A stretch of 64,000 nt of DNA from assembly GCA_021816895.1 (NCBI GenBank), contig JAKAWW010000001.1, positions 372,001 through 436,000 on the forward strand, written 5' to 3'. The notes under the pieces were generated by a model. That model saw nothing but the letters and a program-made list of their open reading frames with translations, was not told the origin of the DNA and ran no database searches. The translations under genes and the position numbers were made by a program. This DNA comes from Microcaldota archaeon (GTDB lineage Archaea; Micrarchaeota; Micrarchaeia; Micrarchaeales; Micrarchaeaceae). Of this stretch, positions 39,544 through 47,475 are shown piece by piece. Every line of letters begins with the position of its first letter. The first letter of the stretch is position 1.

Positions 39544-39684
39544 AAAAGCACCTTAGATAGCTCCAGCCAGATTCGAACTGATGTCAACAGGTCCAGAGCC
39601 TGCTATCCTTGACCACTAGACGATGGAGCTATTGCATAATACTATTTGTGTGAAGGTTTTTTATATGCTTGTTAAGAACAATCC
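39527..39684. repeat. 158-bp direct repeat, left copy
   Basis: Differs from 40911-41068 at only three positions (two in the tRNA T-stem, one upstream of the promoter). It contains a tRNA promoter, tRNA-Gln, SD and the first codons of a gene. The two copies bracket hemA. Confidence 0.9.
39558..39630 (-). tRNA. tRNA-Gln(CUG), copy with damaged T-stem
   Basis: 73 bases, identical to the right copy except positions 49-50: the T-stem is ATCAG against CTGGC, giving an A-C mismatch and a U-G pair where the other copy has GCCAG/CTGGC. Anticodon loop CTCTGGA gives anticodon CUG. The promoter is intact, so it is transcribed but may fold or process less well. It could be a decaying duplicate. Confidence 0.75.
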
Positions 39685-39694
39685 ATCCCTTGCC

Positions 39695-40927
39695 TCAAGT
39701 GACTTTCTTAACTTTCTTAGCTTCATGTCTAGAAAAGTTCTCGTTCAATATCGTCTCCATATTAGTCACTGTTTCCGAAGACCTGATATCCTTCGCATTC
39801 TTTATGCCATTGATAACGAATCCAAGGAGTTTGTTCCTGGTGGATTCAAGCCCCTTCCTTATTGTTTCAGAGTCAGCTCTTTCATTTGACTTACTTTCGA
39901 AGAACTTCATCTCTTCATCAATTATCTTGTTAGAGTACTCGAATATCTTCTTCAAGAGTTCATTCTTTTCAACACTCACCAGTTTTTTAGAAAATTTCTC
40001 AAACTCTGTATTCACAATTTTTAGGCTCTTTATGGCATAATCGCTCGCCTTGTCATTAATTGGGACAATTGATTCAGCTAGTGATTCCATGTTGACTATC
40101 TTTACACCCCTTGGAACATCACTTGACACATTTGGGGGAACCCCCAGGTCCAATACCGCCTTGATTTTTGACCTGGCAATATCGCTGCGTTTGAGCAAGA
40201 CTTCCCCAGATTTGGTTGCAGTGATAATAACTTCGTAAGACCTCCACTTCTTCCTGTCGAAATCCTCTATGGAAGCTCCGAAGGCCTTTGATATTTCCCT
40301 GGCCTTCTCAGGACTCCTGTTGCATATTGAAAACCTTGTACCATTTCTTGAAAGGAAGCTAGATATCTGGGTTCCGAGATCACCAGCACCTATTACCAGT
40401 ACCTTCTGCCCCGGCAGTATCTTTATCATGCTAAGTGCTTCACTTGCTATGCTCCTTGCACGTCTGCTGTTGCCATTTTCCCTCCTTGCCTTCCTTCCTA
40501 CTTCGAGGGACTTCTTCAGCACCTCATTGAGATTTGGACCAGATAAGTCCTTCTTCCTTGAGATCTCCCACGCCTTTTTTATCTGGGCTAGTATTTCATT
40601 TTCCCCAATAACCATTGAATCAAGGCCCGCCGATACGAGAAAGAGGTGCTTAATTGCATCAAGGCCGTGGACTACTGTGTATTTCAGTGATTTGTCATTT
40701 ATGTAGTCTTCAAGGAACTCTAACGTTTCCCTGTCTCCTGGAAAGAAATATATCTCAAACCTGTTGCATGTCCAGAGCACTAAGGCTTCCTTGATTCTTT
40801 CATTCTTCTTTATGTAATCATACACTTCATCAAGCTGGAATTCCTTGATTGTCGAGAAATATAACGAGCCTAGATCTCCGTAACTGACCTTTATAAGGAA
40901 GATATCCCCCTTCTCCTTCTCTTGCAT
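39695..40927 (-). CDS. hemA: Glutamyl-tRNA reductase, leader fused to duplicated segment
   Basis: 410 residues. Reduces glutamyl-tRNA-Glu to glutamate-1-semialdehyde, the first step of C5 tetrapyrrole synthesis. Catalytic Cys is in ALVLWTCNRFEIYF; then LFLVSAGLDSMVIGENEILA, AWEISRKKDLSGPNL, the NADPH domain VLVIGAGDLGTQISSFLSRN and NRSPEKAREISKAFG, and the C-terminal dimerisation helices. The N-terminus MQEKEKG is encoded in the 158-bp repeat and is the same as the TrkA protein's; native sequence seems to begin DIFLIKVSYGD. It is transcribed after tRNA-Gln with a 14-base gap carrying AAGGTG. No other heme gene is in the window. Confidence 0.9.
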   Translation of the reverse strand: MQEKEKGDIFLIKVSYGDLGSLYFSTIKEFQLDEVYDYIKKNERIKEALVLWTCNRFEIYFFPGDRETLEFLEDYINDKSLKYTVVHGLDAIKHLFLVSAGLDSMVIGENEILAQIKKAWEISRKKDLSGPNLNEVLKKSLEVGRKARRENGNSRRARSIASEALSMIKILPGQKVLVIGAGDLGTQISSFLSRNGTRFSICNRSPEKAREISKAFGASIEDFDRKKWRSYEVIITATKSGEVLLKRSDIARSKIKAVLDLGVPPNVSSDVPRGVKIVNMESLAESIVPINDKASDYAIKSLKIVNTEFEKFSKKLVSVEKNELLKKIFEYSNKIIDEEMKFFESKSNERADSETIRKGLESTRNKLLGFVINGIKNAKDIRSSETVTNMETILNENFSRHEAKKVKKVT

Positions 40928-41068
40928 AAAAGCACCTTAGATAGCTCCAGCCAGATTCGAACTGGCGTCAACAGGTCCAGAGCCTGCTATCCTTGACCAC
41001 TAGACGATGGAGCTATTGCATAATACTATTTGTGTGAAGGTTTTTTATATGCTTGTTAAGAATAATCC
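40911..41068. repeat. 158-bp direct repeat, right copy
   Basis: Same content and orientation as 39527-39684, offset by 1384 bp. The perfect T-stem of its tRNA suggests this copy is the functional one. Confidence 0.9.
40942..41014 (-). tRNA. tRNA-Gln(CUG)
   Basis: 73 bases: acceptor AGCTCCA/TGGAGCT with A73, anticodon stem GCAGG/CCTGT, loop CTCTGGA (anticodon CUG), T-arm GCCAG-TTCGAAT-CTGGC. The minus-strand TATA CATATAAAAAACC (about 41039-41051) lies upstream. No intron. Confidence 0.9.
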
Positions 41069-41071
41069 CTT

Positions 41072-41767
41072 ATGTTAAGGGATAATATCTCCAGAAGGGA
41101 GGAGATAAAAGATATTGTAATAGCGGATGCCGTGCTCATACTTGCATTCTCGCTTACCCTAGATGGGGGCATAGAGCACGCCGCGCCGTTTGCTGCTTTC
41201 GCCCAGCGCTTCGTATATCTGCTGCCCATTGTGGCTATGGGCGTAAGCCTCAGCTTTGTGCTGCATGAGCTTATGCACAAGTTCGTTGCAGAGCGCTATG
41301 GCGCCATAGCAGCGTTTCGCACCTCCCACATGGGCCTTTTGATAACGCTTGCCACTGGATTCTTCGGATTCCTGCTTGGCATACCTGGCGCCACAATGAT
41401 ATACACGAGCAAATTCACGCGCAAAGAAGAGGGTTTGGTGTCAATTGCAGGCCCGCTTACAAATTTTGTGGTTTTTGCTGCATTCCTTGTAGCGTTCTTG
41501 CTCATCAGGCCGCCGTTAGGCAGCTATCTCTACGAGATGTTCGCATTTACCATATTCATAAGCATCCTGCTCGCGTTTTTCAACATGCTTCCTGTGCCGC
41601 CACTGGATGGCAGCAAAGTGCTGCATTGGAATTCGCGCATATACCTGTTGACAATGGGCATAATATTTGTGCTGATGTTCGTGTTTACTGGCATACCTTT
41701 GGACAGCATAGTGCTGATGGTGTTCATCGCACTGATGTTTTCGCTGTTCTACAGAAACGTGCTGTGA
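41072..41767 (+). CDS. Site-2 protease-like M50 membrane metallopeptidase
   Basis: 231 residues with about five membrane helices. Zinc motif VLHELMHKFVAERYG (HELMH at 65-69) and the second site FNMLPVPPLDGSKVL (N-P-x-x-D-G). This arrangement is typical of the M50 family, which cuts substrates within the membrane and often releases anchored regulators. It begins just after the right 158-bp repeat. No obvious substrate gene next to it. Confidence 0.88.
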   Translation: MLRDNISRREEIKDIVIADAVLILAFSLTLDGGIEHAAPFAAFAQRFVYLLPIVAMGVSLSFVLHELMHKFVAERYGAIAAFRTSHMGLLITLATGFFGFLLGIPGATMIYTSKFTRKEEGLVSIAGPLTNFVVFAAFLVAFLLIRPPLGSYLYEMFAFTIFISILLAFFNMLPVPPLDGSKVLHWNSRIYLLTMGIIFVLMFVFTGIPLDSIVLMVFIALMFSLFYRNVL

Positions 41768-41827
41768 TGAATTGGCAAACAAGGCAATAGTTAAAAACAT
41801 TTCCAGGTAAATATTGATGTGACCACA

Positions 41828-43084
41828 ATGGCGGAAAACAAAGCAAATGGCGAAGCAAGGACCACGATAGATTCGCTTGTTGATCTTTTGAAATCAAAGG
41901 GAAAACTTGATTTGAATAGCACTGCCCTGTCGCTCGGAGTAGCTCCGAATATAGTTGAAACATGGGCAAAGGTCCTGGAAAGCGGCGGCATAGTGAAAAT
42001 AAGCTATGAAATGGGCAAGATGTACATAGAGATCTTGCAAATGGGCAAGGAAGAGCTTGGAGCTGCAGAAAGAAAGCTTGAAAACGAGAAAAGCGCGGCA
42101 GAAGCAGAGCTAGAATCGCAAAAAATTACTCTTGACAGATTTTCCGAGGCCATAAACAACGTAAATGTTAACATAGAGGCGCTAGAGAAGCAATACAAAA
42201 GCGCATTGCCCGATATAGAGAACCTGCTTACCCAGATAAACAGGTTTGAGGAAGCCTCAAGCAGCAGCACAAAGAAAACAGAAGATATGGCAAAAAAGGC
42301 AGAAGATACCTATGATGCTATAAACAAGCGCTTTGAAGAGCTAAGCAAGCGCCTTGATACGCTGGGCTACACCACATTCGACAGGGCCATAGAGGATAGC
42401 AATGCGAAGGTTGCAGCAGCACTTAAGAGCGCAAACGAGGCGAGGGAAGCCATAAGGCTCATAGAATCAAGCAATAACGAAGCATTCAAAGCAATACTCA
42501 AGAATATAGGCATTCAGGCAGAAGAGCTTAGGAAACAGGCGCTCCAGAAGAACGAAGCAATAATAGGGCAGCTCAAGGATAGCAGCGCAACACTGGAAGC
42601 AGCAATCAAGTCATTGCAGGAGCACAGTAACGAGGTAAGAGCTGCAAATTCGGACCTTTCAGACTTCAAAATGCACCGCAACAAGGCGCTGCGCGATCTG
42701 AACTTGGAGAAGTCGGAATTTAACGATGTGTATGCAAAGATGCACACTTTCATAATGGACAACCAGAACAAGATAAGCAGCGCAGCAAAAGCGCTTTCCG
42801 ACAAGGTTAACACGCTTAAAAGCTCTTTCGGAGATGCGGCAGCGCTGTACGACAAGCTCACCGAGCTCAAGAAAGAAGCAGGCGATTTGGCGAAGCAGGT
42901 TGAAGGGACCAAGGCCGAGATAAGCGATCTGTCCAATCAGCTAAAGGCGCTAGATACACTCACGAAGATGCCCCTTGTGGAGAAGGTGAAAAAGGTAAAT
43001 GATACAATAGACAAAAGCAAAAAGATGAAGCGCAAGGTAAGCGGCATAAAGAAAGATATTGATAATCTGTCCAAAAAGCTTTAG
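41828..43084 (+). CDS. Winged-helix plus long coiled-coil protein, first gene of the pilus operon
   Basis: About 418 residues. The N-terminal 70 form a winged-helix-like domain (LVDLLKSKGKLDLNSTALSL, GVAPNIVETWAKVLESGGIV), followed by about 330 residues of charged coiled coil (RFEELSKRLDTLGY, LKDSSATLEAAIKSLQEHSN). It may correspond to scaffold proteins encoded ahead of secretion ATPases in archaeal pilus or archaellum clusters, such as FlaC-like proteins, but no homology is claimed. It runs into the ATPase gene with a 19-base gap. Confidence 0.6.
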   Translation: MAENKANGEARTTIDSLVDLLKSKGKLDLNSTALSLGVAPNIVETWAKVLESGGIVKISYEMGKMYIEILQMGKEELGAAERKLENEKSAAEAELESQKITLDRFSEAINNVNVNIEALEKQYKSALPDIENLLTQINRFEEASSSSTKKTEDMAKKAEDTYDAINKRFEELSKRLDTLGYTTFDRAIEDSNAKVAAALKSANEAREAIRLIESSNNEAFKAILKNIGIQAEELRKQALQKNEAIIGQLKDSSATLEAAIKSLQEHSNEVRAANSDLSDFKMHRNKALRDLNLEKSEFNDVYAKMHTFIMDNQNKISSAAKALSDKVNTLKSSFGDAAALYDKLTELKKEAGDLAKQVEGTKAEISDLSNQLKALDTLTKMPLVEKVKKVNDTIDKSKKMKRKVSGIKKDIDNLSKKL

Positions 43085-43103
43085 CGTTTGAGGTATTGGT
43101 ATA

Positions 43104-44627
43104 ATGGCCGAGCAACATGATGATAGTAGCAAAAAAGAGCAAGAAGAGTTGCTTGCAGAATACGATCTTGATGCACATGGCATGACAGTGCATGTCAGGC
43201 TTACGCGCGGGGAGGACTTCATGCCGCAATACGCTCTTACCTATCCTGGCATAGGCGAGGCTACAAAGTTGCTGCTTATGTCATTCAGGAGGGAACTCAT
43301 GTCCATGGTGCCTGTTGATCCCATGCGAATAGACAACAAGGAGTATGTGCAGGAGCTCAACAACAAGTATATCGCAGCAAGCAATCTACTTATAGATAAG
43401 AACCTGCCCGGCACCAGTGGCGAGACAAAGAAAGTGCTTATTTCATACATACTCAACATGATGCTGGGCTTGGGCGATCTTGAAGGCCCGCTTGCAGATG
43501 AGAACCTTGAAGAAATAACTGTCAACGGCTCAAAGAGCTTCATCTTCGTTTTCCACAAAATATACGGCTGGTGCAAGACCAATATAAGGCCGCTTAATGA
43601 AGATATCATATACGAGCAGGCAGAGCAGATAGGCAGGCGTGTAGGAAGGGAGATAAACAACCTAGCCCCGCTCATGGATGCAGAGCTTGCCGACGGATCA
43701 AGAGTAAATGCGACGCTGTTTCCAGTATCGCAGGGCGGCAATACCATAACAATAAGAAAATTCGCAAAGAATCCCTGGACAATGCCCGCTATGATACAGA
43801 ACCACACAATAAGCTCAGAGCTCGCTGCGCTGGTATGGCTATCCATACAGAACGAGATAAGCCTGTTGTTTTCGGGAGGCACTGCCAGCGGAAAGACCAG
43901 CTTCCTCAACGCGTCTAGCATATTCTTCCCTGCAAACAGGCGAGTCATATCAATAGAGGAAACAAGGGAGCTTACGCTGCCTTCTTTCCTGCAGTGGGTG
44001 CCTATGCTGAGCAGGCAGCCCAATCCCGAAGGCAAGGGCGAAGTGTCATTGTACGATCTCATGATAAATGCGCTGAGGCAGAGGCCTGATATAGTTGTAG
44101 TGGGTGAAATAAGGACAGGAAAAGATGCCGAGACGCTTTTCGAGGCTATACATACAGGCCACGCCGTGTATGGCACTGTGCACGCAGACAACGCGCAGGA
44201 CACGATAGAAAGGATGACAAACCCCCCAATAAACGTGCCTAAGATAATGCTTAACGCCATAGGAAGCATTGTTGTACTATTCAGACACAGAAGCAAGGGA
44301 ATAAGGCGCGTCCTCGAGGTCGGGGAAGTGCTGCGTGACGGCGATGTAAATGTATTGTATAAGTGGAACATGAGGGATGACACATTCTCACATGTAAACG
44401 ACATGAGCAGGCTTGTTGAAACGTTGGGCCTTTATGGAGGGCTCACGAGAAGCGAGATACTCCAAGAGATAGCCGAGAAAAGCAAAGTGCTGGAATGGAT
44501 GGTAAAGAATAACGTGCTTGATGTCAACGAATCGGGCCTTGTAGTAGCCCACTACTACAAGCACAAGGAGAAGGTACTCGATTTGGTAAACAACGATGTC
44601 AAGTATGACAAGAACATGTTCAAATAG
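43104..44627 (+). CDS. Type II/IV secretion (pilus/archaellum) ATPase
   Basis: 507 residues of the TadA/FlaI/GspE superfamily: ENLEEITVNGSKSFIFVFHK, ADGSRVNATLFPVSQGGNTI, Walker A LLFSGGTASGKTSFLNASS (about residue 257), Asp box VISIEETRELTLP, Walker B PDIVVVGEIRTGKDAETLF, His box TGHAVYGTVHADNAQDT. It powers filament assembly from prepilins, located at the inner face of the membrane. Two TadC/FlaJ-like proteins follow. Absence of other fla genes argues for a type IV pilus rather than an archaellum. Confidence 0.92.
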   Translation: MAEQHDDSSKKEQEELLAEYDLDAHGMTVHVRLTRGEDFMPQYALTYPGIGEATKLLLMSFRRELMSMVPVDPMRIDNKEYVQELNNKYIAASNLLIDKNLPGTSGETKKVLISYILNMMLGLGDLEGPLADENLEEITVNGSKSFIFVFHKIYGWCKTNIRPLNEDIIYEQAEQIGRRVGREINNLAPLMDAELADGSRVNATLFPVSQGGNTITIRKFAKNPWTMPAMIQNHTISSELAALVWLSIQNEISLLFSGGTASGKTSFLNASSIFFPANRRVISIEETRELTLPSFLQWVPMLSRQPNPEGKGEVSLYDLMINALRQRPDIVVVGEIRTGKDAETLFEAIHTGHAVYGTVHADNAQDTIERMTNPPINVPKIMLNAIGSIVVLFRHRSKGIRRVLEVGEVLRDGDVNVLYKWNMRDDTFSHVNDMSRLVETLGLYGGLTRSEILQEIAEKSKVLEWMVKNNVLDVNESGLVVAHYYKHKEKVLDLVNNDVKYDKNMFK

Positions 44628-44636
44628 CTGTAATAG

Positions 44637-45338
44637 ATGGTGCATCAAGCTATGGAATACAAAGACGTGCTAAGCATCGTGGAAGAGATAGAAAAGAGCG
44701 CAGTTAAGAGCACTGTAAGCTTTGTAGACCTATCAAAAGTAGAGACAGGCGATCATGGTGCAATTTCGTATGAGGAGCTTTTGAGTAAAATAGCAAGCGT
44801 TTATGGAGGAAAGATAAGGGAAGAGCGCGTGCAGAGGGAAGCGCCCAAGCCATCGCACATCGTGACCGCAGGACTTGCACAAGCAGCATACTCCCAGCCA
44901 CAAGTCTACAGGCAGGCCCAGCCGCAGCCGCAGGGCGAGACAAATCAGCAAGAGCAATTGCCTAGCTCTGCAATCAAAAGAGAGAAAAAGGGTGCAAAAT
45001 CAGATCTCGAATCAATAGTTAAGAAGCTTGGTTCTGTCGCAAGGGCGCCATCAATGAAAGTCAGGCGCGTCAATGTCAGCGAGCTTGTCCTTCCTAATCT
45101 TACCTTGGCAGACCAGATATCAGAGCTGGAGCGCATAATAGAGGGGCTGAGGGAAAACGTCTTTGACAGCGAGCACCTTGAAATAGTAAAGGAGGAGCTA
45201 TGCGGGCTCAGCCAGGTAGTAAACGCCAGCAACAAACAGGGCAGGCCAGCACCGAAGAGCGAGCTCGAGGAATCGCTCTTCGAGCTAAGGGATCAGCACC
45301 TTAACGAGGCATTGGCGCTGCTTGCCAAGGTGTCCTGA
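44637..45338 (+). CDS. Pilus-operon accessory protein, unknown
   Basis: 233 residues, soluble. Two helical ends joined by a Gln/Pro-rich linker (SQPQVYRQAQPQPQGETNQQ). Conserved-looking segments: SYEELLSKIASVYGGKIREE and ADQISELERIIEGLRENVFD. Either ATG 44637 or 44652 may start it. The gene sits between the ATPase and the first TadC-like gene, so an adaptor role is possible. No family recognised. Confidence 0.6.
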   Translation: MVHQAMEYKDVLSIVEEIEKSAVKSTVSFVDLSKVETGDHGAISYEELLSKIASVYGGKIREERVQREAPKPSHIVTAGLAQAAYSQPQVYRQAQPQPQGETNQQEQLPSSAIKREKKGAKSDLESIVKKLGSVARAPSMKVRRVNVSELVLPNLTLADQISELERIIEGLRENVFDSEHLEIVKEELCGLSQVVNASNKQGRPAPKSELEESLFELRDQHLNEALALLAKVS

Positions 45339-46387
45339 TGTTCAACAAGAAGCGGGTAATAAAAGTCGGTAATGAAACGATAGAGCTTGAGCCTAAACCC
45401 GGTCTTTTCTCTTTCGGCAGGTCAAGGAACCAGCAGCGAAGAGCTCCTGCGGGCACTGCGGCAGAGCAGCAGCAAGTCAGCAACATGCAAAGCGAGCAAC
45501 CTTCAATTCAGCCTGTACCAAAGCCTGTATCAAGGGCAGGCCCTGGAAAACCGAGCAGGATCAGGCTTTACATAGAGGGTGTAGGCGCGAAGCACAAGGG
45601 CCTGGAGCTTGCCCTCAGGGAGCGCGGCATAAAGGGCACGGTCTACGACTTCATAAAAAGAATGCTAATAGCTTCTGCAATGCTTGGCGTAATATTGGCA
45701 TTCACTGCTTTCCTGCTCTTTGGAAAGCTGCATCTTCCCGTTGCGTACAATGCCATATTTTCAGTGCTTTTAGGTGTAGTAATATTCAGGATAGCATTCA
45801 TAAATTTCCTCAACTTCCCTGCGCGCAAGAGCGTTTCAGATTCGAAGGGCGTTGAGCGTGATATACTCTTTGCTGCGAGGGACATGATAATATCGCTGCG
45901 TTCAGGCATGCCCCTTTTCAACGCGATAGTGCTTATAAGCACCGGCTACGGCGCGGCAAGCAAGGAGTTCGCAAAGATCGTGGAGCTTGTCCAGCTGGGC
46001 ATGCCCCTAGAGGATGCGATAGACAATGTCGTGGAAGGCACAAAAAGCCAATCGTTCAGGAGAATAATGCTCCAGGCTTCTGTAAGCATAAGGGCCGGCG
46101 CTGACGTTGTGTCTGCCTTGCAGAGTGTGATAGACCAGGTGTCGCAGGAGCGCATAATAGAGCTCCGCAGATACGGGCAGAGGCTCAATGCTATAGCAAT
46201 GTTCTACATGCTGTTCGGTGTGATACTGCCGAGCATGGGAATAGCTGTTGTCACTATACTTACTACATTCATAGCCCTGTTCACAGTCACGACTACCCTG
46301 CTAATGTTTGTGCTCGTGGGGCTTTTGTTCCTGCAGATAATATTCCTTATGCTGATAAGAAGCTCAAGGCCTGTATTTAGCATGTGA
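45338..46387 (+). CDS. TadC/FlaJ-like (T2SSF) pilus assembly membrane protein 1
   Basis: 349 residues; ATG overlaps the previous stop (TGATG). After an 80-residue Q/P-rich cytoplasmic start come membrane helices and the T2SSF domain (RDILFAARDMIISLRSGMPL, then FNAIVLISTGYGAASKEFAK; IELVQLGMPLEDAIDNVVEG-type repeats; two C-terminal helices GVILPSMGIAVVTILTTFIA and LMFVLVGLLFLQIIF). It should form the platform on which the ATPase acts. Confidence 0.88.
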   Translation: MFNKKRVIKVGNETIELEPKPGLFSFGRSRNQQRRAPAGTAAEQQQVSNMQSEQPSIQPVPKPVSRAGPGKPSRIRLYIEGVGAKHKGLELALRERGIKGTVYDFIKRMLIASAMLGVILAFTAFLLFGKLHLPVAYNAIFSVLLGVVIFRIAFINFLNFPARKSVSDSKGVERDILFAARDMIISLRSGMPLFNAIVLISTGYGAASKEFAKIVELVQLGMPLEDAIDNVVEGTKSQSFRRIMLQASVSIRAGADVVSALQSVIDQVSQERIIELRRYGQRLNAIAMFYMLFGVILPSMGIAVVTILTTFIALFTVTTTLLMFVLVGLLFLQIIFLMLIRSSRPVFSM

Positions 46388-46388
46388 T

Positions 46389-47393
46389 ATGATGAATGTT
46401 AAAAATATATCTTTCGAAAGGCTTGTCTCAAGAAGGATGGCGCTATTCGTATCAAACGAGCTGGACCTTTCGGGGCTGAAGACCAGCGTTGAGAAGTTCC
46501 TGAGAATAGCGATAATAGGCGCGATAATAATACTCATAGTGGCAGCGTTAGCTGTATATGCGATGAAGCTCGGCGCTTTAATAGCATTCTTCGCCGGAGT
46601 AGCTTCTGCAGCAGTATACCTTGTAATCTTATACATGATCATGGAATACATGATAGACAAGAGAAAGACAAGGATGGAGCTGGTTCTGCCCGACCTGCTT
46701 CAGATTGCTTCCGCAAACCTGAGGAGCGGAATAGCGCTGGACAGGGCTCTGCTGCTGGCAGCGAGGCCTGAATATGAACCGCTTAGCAGCGACATAAAGG
46801 TGATGAGCAGGGGCATCTTCGGCGGCGAGAACCTCGAGGACGCGCTGAAGAAGCTCGCTGGCAGGTACAGGTCATTCCAGCTTACGCATGCAGTGCGCAT
46901 GATGGTAGAAGCGCTGCGCTACGGAGGCGCAATGGCAGACCTGATAGAGCAGATATCAAAGGACATGCGAAACCAGCAGCTTGTCCAAAAGGAGGTTGCA
47001 GGGCAGCTGTTCATGTACAGCATATTCATAGCTTTTGCGGGGCTCATAGCGGCGCCGGTGCTTTACGGCCTCACCAGCCAGATGATAATAGTCACGGATA
47101 CTGTGTGGAAAGGCATCCTTGCAAGCAACCCTGGCGGGCTGCCTACTACTGGGCTGTCATTCTTGAGGCCCAGCCCACCAAAGATAGGACCTGTTGTGTA
47201 CCATGATTTCTCTCTTGCCGCGATAATAATCATAACGGGCTTTGCGGCACTTATAATGAGTGCCATTTCGTCAGGATCAGTGGTAAAAGGCTTGAAGTAC
47301 CTGCCTGTGTTCATTGTTGTGGGATTGGTAGTCTTTCTAGTGATGCATTATGCGATAGGCACGCTGTTCTCCAGCATAGGCACTGGCGTCTGA
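46389..47393 (+). CDS. TadC/FlaJ-like (T2SSF) pilus assembly membrane protein 2
   Basis: 334 residues, paralogous to the preceding product: LPDLLQIASANLRSGIALDR, FGGENLEDALKKLAGRYRSF, AVRMMVEALRYGGAMADLIE, then C-terminal helices. Paired T2SSF proteins are usual in archaeal Tad-like and Ups/Aap pilus systems. It is one base beyond the previous stop, so the operon is tightly coupled. Confidence 0.88.
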   Translation: MMNVKNISFERLVSRRMALFVSNELDLSGLKTSVEKFLRIAIIGAIIILIVAALAVYAMKLGALIAFFAGVASAAVYLVILYMIMEYMIDKRKTRMELVLPDLLQIASANLRSGIALDRALLLAARPEYEPLSSDIKVMSRGIFGGENLEDALKKLAGRYRSFQLTHAVRMMVEALRYGGAMADLIEQISKDMRNQQLVQKEVAGQLFMYSIFIAFAGLIAAPVLYGLTSQMIIVTDTVWKGILASNPGGLPTTGLSFLRPSPPKIGPVVYHDFSLAAIIIITGFAALIMSAISSGSVVKGLKYLPVFIVVGLVVFLVMHYAIGTLFSSIGTGV

Positions 47394-47475
47394 TATCGCG
47401 TATCGAATAATCAAGTGCTGCGCAAATGGTGCTATCAAATTGCAGCGGCATCGCGCATTATGGCTAAAGAAGCTT

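Noticed and set aside
41828-47393. Archaellum operon
   Set aside because: ATPase and FlaJ-like genes alone do not distinguish; no flaF/G/H homologues or archaellins are present, and two TadC-like proteins fit a pilus better.
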